A DNA stretch of 64,000 nucleotides from CAZQQU01 sp964595625 (GTDB taxonomy: Bacteria > Bacteroidota > Bacteroidia > Flavobacteriales > Flavobacteriaceae). The stretch spans positions 1 to 64,000 of the forward strand of contig CAZQQU010000005.1 in the NCBI GenBank assembly GCA_964595625.1. Direction: 5' to 3'. Shown in pieces: positions 36,082 to 45,420 of this stretch (position 1 is its first letter; each line of letters opens with the position of its first letter). Both the position numbers and the translations under genes were made by a program. The notes under the pieces were generated by a model. It worked only from the letters and a program-made list of their open reading frames with translations. It ran no database searches and was not told the DNA's origin.

Positions 36082-37336
36082 TTTCTTTGAGGTTTAGATT
36101 GATAAAAAGTTCGAAAAACAAAATGATGGAAAAATAATCAAACCAATAATCTAAAAAGAGGAACGCAAGCAATAACAAACTAATTAATTTTCCGTAGGTA
36201 AGTAGATGCCACCTTCTGACCACAAATCCGATATATACACCAAACAAAATAATCCCTAACAACCCAAATTCTCCAATGATTTGGTTATAAAAAGAAAAGG
36301 GCTGATTGTGAGTGCCATCTCTAAACGGAATAGACAAAACCTTTTTATTCCAAAGGGAAAAATGGTTGTCTTGAAACTTCTCAGATCTAAAAACAAATTC
36401 TTTAGGAAACCAATCTACATAATCTCCTCCGGTTAAAAAGGAGGCCCGGGATGAAAATTTTCCGGCTCCTTCGCCTATTAGAAAGCTTTTAGGACTACTC
36501 ACAAAGTTTAAAGCCGTATGTTTAAACGAGACTAACTTTCGGGGAGGATCGGCTTTGCTGTGAATTTTTTCGGTGGTAATTTCTTTGACATATTCTACAT
36601 TCTCAGGAGTGGATACTAAAAATATAAACGGTAAAAGTATTACCACCAGCAATACACGTATTTTTAAAGCTGTGGGTAATACAAAAAATGCATACAAAGC
36701 GGATATTATAAGGAAAAGCAATATTCCGCTCATATAAGTAGAAGCCAGCATCGCCAGACCCGCCAAAATATATTTTTTGTCTTTTTGGTATAAATAATAG
36801 ATGGTATAAAATGCCATCACCGTCATGGAAACCGAAGAATTAGAAAAGAATCCCATCAAATGATCTCCAGTAGACATACCATAACCCTTGACACCACTCA
36901 TAAAAGGAATCAGTGATTTGGTGACATAACAACTAATCAGGTATTGAATACCAATAAGTGCAATGTTTAGATAAAATATCACATTGAGCAGCTTGTAGAG
37001 GCCTTGTTTGGTAAAAGTATGGGCGGCTGTTTTTAACATCACATGCGTCAGCAAACAGATTCCCCAAAAAACAGTAGCCACCAAGGTATTAACGATATAA
37101 TTGCGTGAATATTCAGGATGCCATAAATAAAGTACCTGAGACAAAGAAATTATAATCAAAGCCAAATAAAAGAAAGTTCTCTCATCGCTATAAAAACGAT
37201 TTTTGAGGACCATAAAAAGAATTCCGAGTGTGGCAATATAACCCAATTGTAAAATAGGACTGCCCACCAGTAAAAACAATACCAGAAGTAAAATAAAACT
37301 TATATGAATTTTTTTGGCACTCATTTTAGAGGTCAA
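36062..37336 (-). CDS. Wzy-like polytopic membrane protein (third)
   Basis: A 424-residue protein with about ten hydrophobic helices and a large loop around 260-355. That loop holds GEGAGKFSSRASFLTGGDYVDWF and DGTHNQPFSFYNQIIGEFGLLG, again with a His-Asn motif before a helix. Sequence is divergent from the other two Wzy-like genes. Its position next to wzx suggests it is the locus polymerase. Confidence 0.68.
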   Translation of the reverse strand: MTSKMSAKKIHISFILLLVLFLLVGSPILQLGYIATLGILFMVLKNRFYSDERTFFYLALIIISLSQVLYLWHPEYSRNYIVNTLVATVFWGICLLTHVMLKTAAHTFTKQGLYKLLNVIFYLNIALIGIQYLISCYVTKSLIPFMSGVKGYGMSTGDHLMGFFSNSSVSMTVMAFYTIYYLYQKDKKYILAGLAMLASTYMSGILLFLIISALYAFFVLPTALKIRVLLVVILLPFIFLVSTPENVEYVKEITTEKIHSKADPPRKLVSFKHTALNFVSSPKSFLIGEGAGKFSSRASFLTGGDYVDWFPKEFVFRSEKFQDNHFSLWNKKVLSIPFRDGTHNQPFSFYNQIIGEFGLLGIILFGVYIGFVVRRWHLLTYGKLISLLLLAFLFLDYWFDYFSIILFFELFINLNLKESAAEQE

Positions 37337-38633
37337 TCCATTTTTTTCGAAAAACGAAAGTTATCAAAGTTAGTGCAATTAAAAACAATAGATACAAAAT
37401 CCACTCATTGCTAATAGTATTTTTTAACAGTAAAGGCACCCCAAGGGTACTTATGGCAGGTAAGATAAACTGTAGTCTTTTTTTCCAAAAATTCTGTTCT
37501 TGAATTGCTATGGAGTCAAGTACAGTTATTATCAACTCACCCGTCAAAATACTCAAGGCGGGCCATAGAGGATTGTCACCAAAGAGATAATAAAAAACCA
37601 CACTACTCAGTATCGTAACTATCCCTCCTAAAGACATATTTCTCGAATATACCTTGTCTTTTTCAGCCAACAAAAGTCGAGCACCCAACCCGGTCGAAAA
37701 GGTAGAAACAAAAGCTGCTAAGCCTAATAAAAATAATGCATGATGGTATACAGACATCTCCGGGGTTAAAAAGACGAGAGTAAACAAATCAGTAAAAAAA
37801 GCAAGCGTAGCAAAAAACACAAAACCGGCCAAAAGAGAATAATAATCAACTCGTACGGCTACCTGAAATTCATTTAAATCTTTGAAAAAACTTTGAACAA
37901 TAATTTGTTTGACCCCTCTAAAGAGAATATAAATTTTTAGAAACAAATACAAAGCGGCTATACTTTCATTATTATAAAAGAAGGCAATCACGTTGATTAA
38001 TCCGACTCCCACAAACGAATAGAAGACATTACAAATACCTATATTGAGATGCTCGTAATATTTTTTAAGAAATCTAAGATTTGGCTTTACGAAATAAGAA
38101 ACTCCCAGTACCCGAGAAACGGTAATACCTGCAAAAATATAGGCTACAACTACACTTGATATATATATCCAAATATAGTCTTCGGGAAAATAAAAAACAG
38201 CTACCAACAGGGCTAGCGAAGGAATTAAAACCCGGAGGAACGAAATTAAAGCGCCGGTTTTGGGCATACCCCTCCCATATAGGGCATAATCCCCATTCAG
38301 TGCAAACACCGGAGCCATTAAAAACAAAAAATTTTTGAAAATTAAAAACCCACTGATACTGACTATCCACAGTAGTAATGCCAATGTAATTCGTGCCGAC
38401 TGGGTATGGTAGTACTCTTGTTGCCAATGATCTAACAAGGCTAATTTACGTGTAGCTGAAAGTTGTATACCAAAATTAACTATGGATATGATGAGTAATA
38501 CCAAGCTGTCTATTTCACCAATAATAGAAATGGAAGTCGCTGGAAGGTACACCGCAAGGACCTTAAGGACCGCTATATTGATAAGATGTGCAGACCCCGT
38601 TAATCCTCCAACTACTATTAATCGTTTAAGCAT
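37326..38633 (-). CDS. Polysaccharide flippase, Wzx-like
   Basis: MOP-superfamily exporter of 435 residues with about twelve membrane helices and few polar loops, expected to flip undecaprenyl-linked repeat units across the inner membrane. It begins with a basic N-terminus (MLKRLIVVGGLTGSAHLINI). Overlaps wecC by 8 bases and the Wzy-like gene by 11. Confidence 0.82.
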   Translation of the reverse strand: MLKRLIVVGGLTGSAHLINIAVLKVLAVYLPATSISIIGEIDSLVLLIISIVNFGIQLSATRKLALLDHWQQEYYHTQSARITLALLLWIVSISGFLIFKNFLFLMAPVFALNGDYALYGRGMPKTGALISFLRVLIPSLALLVAVFYFPEDYIWIYISSVVVAYIFAGITVSRVLGVSYFVKPNLRFLKKYYEHLNIGICNVFYSFVGVGLINVIAFFYNNESIAALYLFLKIYILFRGVKQIIVQSFFKDLNEFQVAVRVDYYSLLAGFVFFATLAFFTDLFTLVFLTPEMSVYHHALFLLGLAAFVSTFSTGLGARLLLAEKDKVYSRNMSLGGIVTILSSVVFYYLFGDNPLWPALSILTGELIITVLDSIAIQEQNFWKKRLQFILPAISTLGVPLLLKNTISNEWILYLLFLIALTLITFVFRKKWIDL

Positions 38634-39834
38634 TTTTTACCCCACAAAAATCGAGTACCGGTTTATTGGTTTGTAAATTAAAAAACTCCTTATGCGCCAC
38701 CAAAAATACTACTATATCTGCTTGTTTAACGGCGTCATGCATTTCGGTGAGTCCTTCCGATTTTCCATTGCTTAGGTTGGGTTCTACTTTTAGCAATGCT
38801 AGATTTTCTTCTTCTAACGCCTTAACAACCATCACAGCCGGCGATTCTCTCAAATCATCAATATTGGGTTTAAACGCCAATCCCATACAGGCAATCACAG
38901 GTTTTCGCTTATTTTCAATTTCAAAAGCAAGCGCTTTGTTTTTTATTTTTTCAATCACCCATTGAGTTTTGTAATTATTAATTTCCCGTGCGGAACGAAT
39001 TATTTTACTCTCTTCGGGAAATTCAGACACAATAAACCAAGGATCTACGGCTATACAATGCCCACCTACCCCGGTACCGGGTTGCAGGATATTAACTCGT
39101 GGGTGCTTGTTAGCCAAATTAATGAGCTCCCAAACATTGATTTGGGCTCGATCACAAATCATGGACAATTCATTGGCGAATGCAATTTGGTTATCACGTG
39201 AGGCATTTTCGACTAATTTACACATCTCGGCGGTTCGAGCATTGGTTTTATGAAGGGTTCCTTTTACAAAAAGTTTATAAAAAGCCACTGCTTTTTCGGT
39301 GGATGCATTGTCTATGCCTCCAATAGCTCGATCGTTATGTTCCAATTCATAAATCACATTTCCAGGCAATACTCGTTCGGGACAGTAAGCCATAAAAAGC
39401 TTACCTTTTAATTCGGGTCTTTCTTGGAGTATGATTTGCTGCATTTTTTCGGTAGTACCTACAGGGCTGGTCGATTCAATAATCACCAAAGCACCGGGTC
39501 CAATCACCGGAATAATGGCTCGTATGGCATTTTCAACATAAGAAATATCGGGTTGAAAATTTTCTTTAAAAGGAGTGGGTACTGCAATTAAATACACATC
39601 TGAGGAAACCGGAGTTGTAGTGGCCTTGAGATAGCTTTTTTTAACAACGTGATGTACCAGTCCGGCTAAATCGGGTTCTACTATGTGAATTTCACCTTTA
39701 TTAATAGTATCCACTACGTTTTGGCTGACATCCACACCCACTACGTATATTTTTTTTGAAGCAATGAGCGCTGCTGTGGGAAGTCCAATGTATCCCAACC
39801 CAACCATCACTACATTTGGAGTATTGTTATTCAT
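38626..39834 (-). CDS. wecC: UDP-N-acetyl-D-mannosamine dehydrogenase
   Basis: Four-electron NAD-dependent oxidation of UDP-ManNAc to UDP-ManNAcA. The 402-residue protein has the Rossmann motif GLGYIGLPTAAL near residue 12, YCPERVLPGN, KLVENASRDNQIAFANEL and the catalytic cysteine in GTGVGGHCIAVDPWF. It follows wecB, the epimerase that makes its substrate, after 135 bases. Confidence 0.94.
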   Translation of the reverse strand: MNNNTPNVVMVGLGYIGLPTAALIASKKIYVVGVDVSQNVVDTINKGEIHIVEPDLAGLVHHVVKKSYLKATTTPVSSDVYLIAVPTPFKENFQPDISYVENAIRAIIPVIGPGALVIIESTSPVGTTEKMQQIILQERPELKGKLFMAYCPERVLPGNVIYELEHNDRAIGGIDNASTEKAVAFYKLFVKGTLHKTNARTAEMCKLVENASRDNQIAFANELSMICDRAQINVWELINLANKHPRVNILQPGTGVGGHCIAVDPWFIVSEFPEESKIIRSAREINNYKTQWVIEKIKNKALAFEIENKRKPVIACMGLAFKPNIDDLRESPAVMVVKALEEENLALLKVEPNLSNGKSEGLTEMHDAVKQADIVVFLVAHKEFFNLQTNKPVLDFCGVKNA

Positions 39835-39969
39835 TATATTTTTTTTAGAGCTTGGTTCCTCATCTTCTAAAATTCAAAAACCAAAGGGAACCTAAAGATA
39901 TTATTACGTCGTGTTGAAAGGGTGTGAAAAATAGCTGTTCAAATCCATTGTTTGAACCAATCACTATTT

Positions 39970-41109
39970 CTACACCTTATTTTTCATAAACTCCACAATT
40001 CTCTCACAGGCTTTTCCATCTCCATACGGGTTGTGAAGTTGGGCCATGGTATTATATTTAACTGTATCCGATAGCAATTCTTGCGTTTGGCGAACAATTT
40101 TTTCAAAATTTGTCCCAACCAAAATCACTGTTCCAGCATCCACGGCCTCCGGTCTTTCCGTCGTTTCACGCATTACCAATACAGGTTTTCCCAAGCTCGG
40201 GGCTTCTTCCTGAATTCCGCCACTATCTGTAATGATTAGGTAGGATTTTTCCATCAACCACACAAAGGCTGGATAGCTCAAAGGATCTATCAAAGTAATA
40301 TTCGGCACATGGGCTAGTAAATCATATACAGGTTTTTGTACGTTGGGATTAAGATGTACCGGATATACCACCTGAATATTTGAATGATTTTCAGCCAATT
40401 CTTTTAAGGCCTTACATATCTCAACAAAACCTTGACCATGGTTTTCTCGTCGATGGCCAGTCACTAAAATAATTTTTTTGGTAGTATCCAGCCACCCTTT
40501 TATTTTTTCAATCTCTACATCCGAATAATTTGCGGAATGTAATTTTTTGATACTAAAATACAAAGCATCAATTACTGTATTCCCGGTTACAGTAATTTGA
40601 TTTTCAGCTATATTTTCCAAACGTAAATTTTCCTGTGCTGCTTGGGTGGGTGCAAAATGAAAATCCGTCAAACGCCCGGTAATATTTCTATTCATCTCTT
40701 CCGGGAAAGGGTTTCGCTTGTTAAACGTTCTCAATCCGGCTTCTATATGACAAATTTCAGCCCCGCTGTAAAACCCCGCTATGGCTGCCGCCATCGTAGT
40801 AGTAGTATCTCCGTGAACATATACATAATCGGGTTGAAAATCTTCCAACACCGGTTTTAAAGATTCAATAATTAAGGCGGTTAAGGAGTATAGATTTTGA
40901 TTGGGGCGCATCAAGTTGAGATCATAATGCGGTTTGATTTCAAAAAAATCTAATACCTGATCAAGCATTTCTCGATGTTGTGCAGTAATACAAACACGAG
41001 TTTCAAAATGCGAATGGTGCTTTTCAAACTCTTTTACCAAAGGTGCCATTTTTATGGCTTCGGGACGCGTACCAAAAACAATCAGATTTTTCTTTTTCAT
41101 CACCTCCAT
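39970..41109 (-). CDS. wecB: UDP-N-acetylglucosamine 2-epimerase (non-hydrolysing)
   Basis: Converts UDP-GlcNAc to UDP-ManNAc. The 379-residue protein has VFGTRPEAIKMAPL at the N-terminus, HIEAGLRTFN and SGGIQEEAPSLGKPVLVMR, all typical of WecB. The start may be the second ATG at residue 4 (MKKKN). It sits 15 bases after the Wzz-like gene. Confidence 0.95.
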   Translation of the reverse strand: MEVMKKKNLIVFGTRPEAIKMAPLVKEFEKHHSHFETRVCITAQHREMLDQVLDFFEIKPHYDLNLMRPNQNLYSLTALIIESLKPVLEDFQPDYVYVHGDTTTTMAAAIAGFYSGAEICHIEAGLRTFNKRNPFPEEMNRNITGRLTDFHFAPTQAAQENLRLENIAENQITVTGNTVIDALYFSIKKLHSANYSDVEIEKIKGWLDTTKKIILVTGHRRENHGQGFVEICKALKELAENHSNIQVVYPVHLNPNVQKPVYDLLAHVPNITLIDPLSYPAFVWLMEKSYLIITDSGGIQEEAPSLGKPVLVMRETTERPEAVDAGTVILVGTNFEKIVRQTQELLSDTVKYNTMAQLHNPYGDGKACERIVEFMKNKV

Positions 41110-41124
41110 TTAAAAGTAACCCTA

Positions 41125-42090
41125 TTAATTACTTTCGGCTATTTTTTTTAACCTGTTATAAGAATATCTGACAAAAAAGATCATAGAGAACAAAAACACA
41201 AAGAGCAAGGGGTATTTAACTTTGTTGGAAATGATTATTCCATCTCCGATGAGATTGTACTGCGCACTAACGAGTTTAATAATATGCGATTCGTCTTTTT
41301 GTTTTTTAACTAATTTATGGTGATTATCAAGCACTTTTTGATTGATTTCAATCAGCTGGTGATAAGAAATATTTTGGTTTACATAATAAAAAGAAGTAGA
41401 GCTGATATCGGAAACTTCATTGGCTATTGATAAAATACTATCTACGCGAGATATCATCATTTCGTGTTGCTCGATTTGTAATGCTGTATTCTTACGAACT
41501 ACTTCTGCATATTCTAAATAATGTTCGTTAGCATTTAAATAATCCAGAACGTTAGAAATAATAGTTTCCGAATGCTCACCAACCACTCGAAAATTCATAA
41601 CATGGTACTTGTAGTGTTTACTGGTAACAATATCTTCAACAAAACTTGTTAAATCCTGGTTTTGAAATAAAATTCTAAAAACATCTATTTTTTCACGCGT
41701 TTCAGAGATAAAATTATAAATATCAGTGATGGGTTCAACTTGAATGCCCCGAAGATTTCTGTACTGATTTCCAGCTATTTGCTTCAGAAACACAGTATCC
41801 TTATTTCTTACTTTAAAGTTAATCGCCTCAACAGTATTATATAAATAATCGGTACTTTCAAAATTAGGAATAACAATTACTTTGTTGTCATAGGTGACTG
41901 ACTGTTTGGAATCTTTGTAGTACCCATATATTACACCTAGGATAAGTAGAAATAATACGATAAACTTGAACTTTAAAAAAAAGTATAAAACTTCAAAAGC
42001 TATTTTAACACAGCTTTTGAAGAAGTTTCCTATTTTTTTAAACAAATACCCTAAATCAATTTCTTCAGTTTGGTTGGTTTTTGAACTCAT
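41125..42090 (-). CDS. Wzz-like chain-length or polysaccharide co-polymerase protein
   Basis: A 321-residue protein with an N-terminal membrane helix at about 40-58 (KFKFIVLFLLILGVIYGYY), a periplasmic region with coiled-coil potential, and a second helix near the C-terminus (about 288-305). This is the polysaccharide co-polymerase topology that tunes chain length. No tyrosine kinase domain is present. Similarity to Wzz is structural rather than by motif. First gene of the longest unit of the locus. Confidence 0.68.
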   Translation of the reverse strand: MSSKTNQTEEIDLGYLFKKIGNFFKSCVKIAFEVLYFFLKFKFIVLFLLILGVIYGYYKDSKQSVTYDNKVIVIPNFESTDYLYNTVEAINFKVRNKDTVFLKQIAGNQYRNLRGIQVEPITDIYNFISETREKIDVFRILFQNQDLTSFVEDIVTSKHYKYHVMNFRVVGEHSETIISNVLDYLNANEHYLEYAEVVRKNTALQIEQHEMMISRVDSILSIANEVSDISSTSFYYVNQNISYHQLIEINQKVLDNHHKLVKKQKDESHIIKLVSAQYNLIGDGIIISNKVKYPLLFVFLFSMIFFVRYSYNRLKKIAESN

Positions 42091-42167
42091 AAAATATTAA
42101 TGTCAGGTTTTAAAAAAACTACGTAAAGAGGCGGTGTTCCTTAAAAAAATTCGACAATCGGTTAGAT

Positions 42168-42923
42168 TTAGGATGTTGTCATCTCTTCTTTTATCCAATC
42201 ATATCCACGTTTCTCAAGTTCCAAAGCGAGCTCTTTGGTGCCTGATTTTACAATTTTACCATCCATCAATACGTGGACAAAATCAGGAACTATATATTCA
42301 AGCAAACGCTGGTAGTGAGTGATTACTACTATGGCATTATTAGAAGAACGCAGTTTATTCACTCCGTTGGCCACCACTCTCAAGGCATCAATATCTAAAC
42401 CGGAGTCGGTTTCGTCAAGAATTGCCAGTTTGGGTTCCAGAATAGCCATTTGGAAAATTTCATTCCTCTTTTTCTCTCCTCCGGAGAAACCTTCATTGAG
42501 GGAACGAGATAAAAACTTTCTGTCTATTTCTAATAAATCGGCTTTCTCCCGAATTTTCTTCAACATCTCAGGGGCAGGCATTTCATCCAATCCTTGTGAT
42601 TTGCGGGTCTCGTTGATAGCTGTTTTGATAAAATTTGTCACCGAAACACCGGGTATTTCTACCGGGTATTGAAACGAAAGAAAAATACCTTGATGGGCGC
42701 GTTCTTCCGGAGCTAATTCAGAGATATCTTGATTTTCAAATAATATTTCTCCTTCGGTAATGTCAAATTCTTCCTTTCCGGCTATAACGGAAGCCAAAGT
42801 ACTTTTACCAGAACCATTAGGTCCCATAATAGCGTGGACCTCACCTGCCTGTACAAGCAAGTCAATCCCTTTTAATATTTCATTTTCTTCTACACTTGCG
42901 TGTAAATTTTTAATCTGTAACAT
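42168..42923 (-). CDS. sufC: Fe-S cluster assembly ATPase SufC
   Basis: Cytosolic ABC-type ATPase that drives the SufBC(D) scaffold. The 251-residue protein has Walker A GPNGSGKST, the SufC-typical signature SGGEKKRNE, and Walker B LAILDETDSGLD. It follows sufB and a small lipoprotein gene. The usual sufD and sufS do not follow; a Wzz-like polysaccharide gene starts 77 bases downstream. Confidence 0.97.
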   Translation of the reverse strand: MLQIKNLHASVEENEILKGIDLLVQAGEVHAIMGPNGSGKSTLASVIAGKEEFDITEGEILFENQDISELAPEERAHQGIFLSFQYPVEIPGVSVTNFIKTAINETRKSQGLDEMPAPEMLKKIREKADLLEIDRKFLSRSLNEGFSGGEKKRNEIFQMAILEPKLAILDETDSGLDIDALRVVANGVNKLRSSNNAIVVITHYQRLLEYIVPDFVHVLMDGKIVKSGTKELALELEKRGYDWIKEEMTTS

Positions 42924-42931
42924 AGTTCGTT

Positions 42932-43306
42932 TTATTCTAATTTAACATCCGGTGTGGAAGGTTTGGTTCCTACACTTACAATTTCAGCAATGGTCGCAAT
43001 TTCTTCCCAAGCAATCTCTTCGGGATTTTCATTTTTTTGGATAACGGCCTTCACCACAACTGGAACCATATCAGTGGGTTCTTTTTTGATTCGTTCGATT
43101 TCTTTTCCTAAAGTTTTCGCTTTGTCGTTAATTTGAACGCCGTAAATAAAATTTTTACCTAAAAGCACACCGGCTTGACCGTCATAATAGTAGTCGGCAC
43201 TAATAACTTGCAGTGATGCCTCATCGATAACTGGTTCTTCTTGGGTTTGGTTTTTACAGGCGATTACACCTAAGGCAATGGTCAATAATAGAAAATACTT
43301 TTTCAT
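42932..43306 (-). CDS. Small lipoprotein of unknown function between sufB and sufC
   Basis: A 124-residue protein with a lipoprotein signal (MKKYFLLLTIALGVIACKNQ, lipobox IAC with Cys17). The mature part is acidic and hydrophilic with no recognised domain. It is separated from sufB by 11 bases and from sufC by 8, so it is cotranscribed. An exported lipoprotein inside a cytosolic Fe-S assembly operon is unusual and unexplained. Confidence 0.75.
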   Translation of the reverse strand: MKKYFLLLTIALGVIACKNQTQEEPVIDEASLQVISADYYYDGQAGVLLGKNFIYGVQINDKAKTLGKEIERIKKEPTDMVPVVVKAVIQKNENPEEIAWEEIATIAEIVSVGTKPSTPDVKLE

Positions 43307-43317
43307 ATGTTTTTAAA

Positions 43318-44766
43318 TTATCCTACTGATCCTTCTAAACTAATTTCTAATAATTTTTGTGCTTCGATAGCAAATTCCATGGGTAATTTGTTCAACACTT
43401 CCTTACTAAACCCATTTACAATCAGCGCAATGGCTTTTTCGGTATCAATTCCTCTTTGATTGCAATAAAAAATTTGGTCCTCCCCAATTTTAGAGGTGGT
43501 GGCTTCGTGTTCTACCTGAGCAGTTTTATTGTTGGCTTCGATATACGGAAACGTATGAGCCCCACATTGGTTGCCCATTAACAACGAGTCACATTGAGAA
43601 AAATTCCGCGCATTCTCAGCCTGAGGGTGAATTTTCACCAAACCTCGGTAGGAGTTTTGCGATTTGCCGGCAGAGATTCCTTTAGAAATAATGGTGCTTC
43701 GGGTGTTTTTACCCAAATGAATCATTTTGGTACCGGTATCTGCTTGTTGAAAATTATTGGTTACTGCAATCGAATAAAATTCTCCGATTGAATTATCTCC
43801 TTTGAGTATACAACTGGGGTATTTCCAAGTTATGGCACTACCGGTTTCTACCTGTGTCCAAGAAATCTTTGCGTTCTTTTCGCAAAGCCCTCTTTTGGTT
43901 ACAAAATTAAACACCCCTCCGTCTCCTTCTTTACTTCCGGGGTACCAGTTTTGAACCGTAGAATACTTGATCTCAGCCCCTTCAAGCGCAATTAATTCTA
44001 CCACAGCAGCGTGTAACTGATTCTCGTCACGCATCGGAGCCGTACAACCTTCTAAGTAACTTACGTAGCTGTCTTGATCAGCAATCACCAGGGTACGTTC
44101 AAACTGTCCGGTACCCGCCTGGTTAATTCTAAAATAAGTTGACAACTCCATAGGGCAACGAACCCCTTTGGGAATATAACAGAAAGAACCATCGCTAAAC
44201 ACAGCGGAATTGAGAGCTGCGTAAAAATTATCCCGTTGTGGAACTACCGTTCCTAAATATTTCTGAACCAAATCGGGGTACTCACGAATGGCCTCCGAAA
44301 TAGAACAGAAAATAATACCTTTTTCGGCCAAGGTTTTCTTAAAAGTAGTAGCCACAGACACGGAGTCCATCACTATATCTACTGCGACACCAGTTAATCG
44401 CTTTTGTTCTTCTATAGAAATACCGAGTTTTTTAAAAGTGTCGAGTAATTCCGGATCAACCTCATCCAAACTGTTGTATTTAGGAGCTTTTACCGGGGCA
44501 GAATAATAAGAAATGGCCTGAAAATTGGGTTTTTTATAGTGGATGTTAGCCCATTCAGGCTCTTCCATCTTTTGCCAATGTCGAAACGCCTCTAACCGCC
44601 ATTCGGTCATCCACTCAGGCTCTTCTTTTTTGGCTGATATGGTTCGAATTACCTCTTCATTTAGACCTACAGGAAGGGTATCCGACTCAATATCGGTATA
44701 AAACCCGTATTTATACTCCTGTGTCTCGAGCTCCTTTTGTAAATCGTCTTCAGTGTATTTTGACAT
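43318..44766 (-). CDS. sufB: Fe-S cluster assembly scaffold SufB
   Basis: Cytosolic scaffold on which Fe-S clusters form. The 482-residue protein contains the beta-helix core and signatures RCPMELSTYFRIN, SYLEGCTAPMRDENQLHAAV and the C-terminal FPYIEANNKTAQVEHEATTS. It lies about 75 bases after the iscA-type gene. Confidence 0.97.
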   Translation of the reverse strand: MSKYTEDDLQKELETQEYKYGFYTDIESDTLPVGLNEEVIRTISAKKEEPEWMTEWRLEAFRHWQKMEEPEWANIHYKKPNFQAISYYSAPVKAPKYNSLDEVDPELLDTFKKLGISIEEQKRLTGVAVDIVMDSVSVATTFKKTLAEKGIIFCSISEAIREYPDLVQKYLGTVVPQRDNFYAALNSAVFSDGSFCYIPKGVRCPMELSTYFRINQAGTGQFERTLVIADQDSYVSYLEGCTAPMRDENQLHAAVVELIALEGAEIKYSTVQNWYPGSKEGDGGVFNFVTKRGLCEKNAKISWTQVETGSAITWKYPSCILKGDNSIGEFYSIAVTNNFQQADTGTKMIHLGKNTRSTIISKGISAGKSQNSYRGLVKIHPQAENARNFSQCDSLLMGNQCGAHTFPYIEANNKTAQVEHEATTSKIGEDQIFYCNQRGIDTEKAIALIVNGFSKEVLNKLPMEFAIEAQKLLEISLEGSVG

Positions 44767-44840
44767 AATGTTGTAATCTTAAAATTTTAAAAACTTACCA
44801 GAACAGTATCGTTCTGTATAGGCTCAAGGAGTTAATCGGT

Positions 44841-45170
44841 TTATAACGAAAAACTCTCGCCACATCCACAAGTACGATTGGCATTGGGATTGTTAAATAC
44901 AAAGCCTTTACCGTTAAGCCCTCCCGAATACTCTAGGGTAGTACCGACTAAGTACAAAAAACTACGTTTATCAACAGCAATCTTAACGGCATTATCTTCA
45001 AAGACTTTGTCATCTTCTTGCAGCGATTTATCAAACTTCAGTTCATACGAAAGTCCGGAACAACCGCCACTTTTCACACCCACTCGTACGTAATCATTTT
45101 CAGTATTATACCCATCCTCTGACATGAGTTGGGCAATCTTTAAACGTGCTGAATCACTTACTTTAATCAT
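44841..45170 (-). CDS. A-type Fe-S carrier (IscA/SufA family)
   Basis: A 109-residue protein that delivers Fe-S clusters to target proteins. The three conserved cysteines are in SGGCSGL and the C-terminal CGCGESF. The open frame extends to 45215, but the extra 15 residues overlap the -7 element at 45213 and are not family-like, so ATG 45170 (MIKVSDSARLK) is chosen. First gene of the suf unit. Confidence 0.93.
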   Translation of the reverse strand: MIKVSDSARLKIAQLMSEDGYNTENDYVRVGVKSGGCSGLSYELKFDKSLQEDDKVFEDNAVKIAVDKRSFLYLVGTTLEYSGGLNGKGFVFNNPNANRTCGCGESFSL

Positions 45171-45212
45171 AGTCCTATGTACTAAATGCAAAAAGTATAA
45201 AAAAGTTGCCTG

Positions 45213-45220
45213 CAAATATA
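45213..45220 (-). promoter_or_regulatory. -7 element of the iscA-sufB-sufC unit
   Basis: The reverse strand reads TATATTTG (TAnnTTTG), 42 bases upstream of ATG 45170. No iron-responsive operator could be recognised. Confidence 0.55.
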
Positions 45221-45420
45221 CGATTTTTTAAACGCTTTTTTCAATTAAAGTGCCTGAAAATTAAAAAACAAACTCTTGGAATTTTGGTTTTTAGAGTCTG
45301 ACATGAAGAGTTTGAAAGGATTAGCGATTTCTTATCTATAATATCCCTGGAGAGAACCATTCATTCCTCCCAAATTTTAACTTGTAGAAAAAAAATCTTT
45401 ATCCATCAATAACCACTCCA

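Noticed and set aside
45171..45215. N-terminal extension of the IscA/SufA protein
   Set aside because: Overlaps the promoter element and is not family-like; MIKVSD is the natural start.
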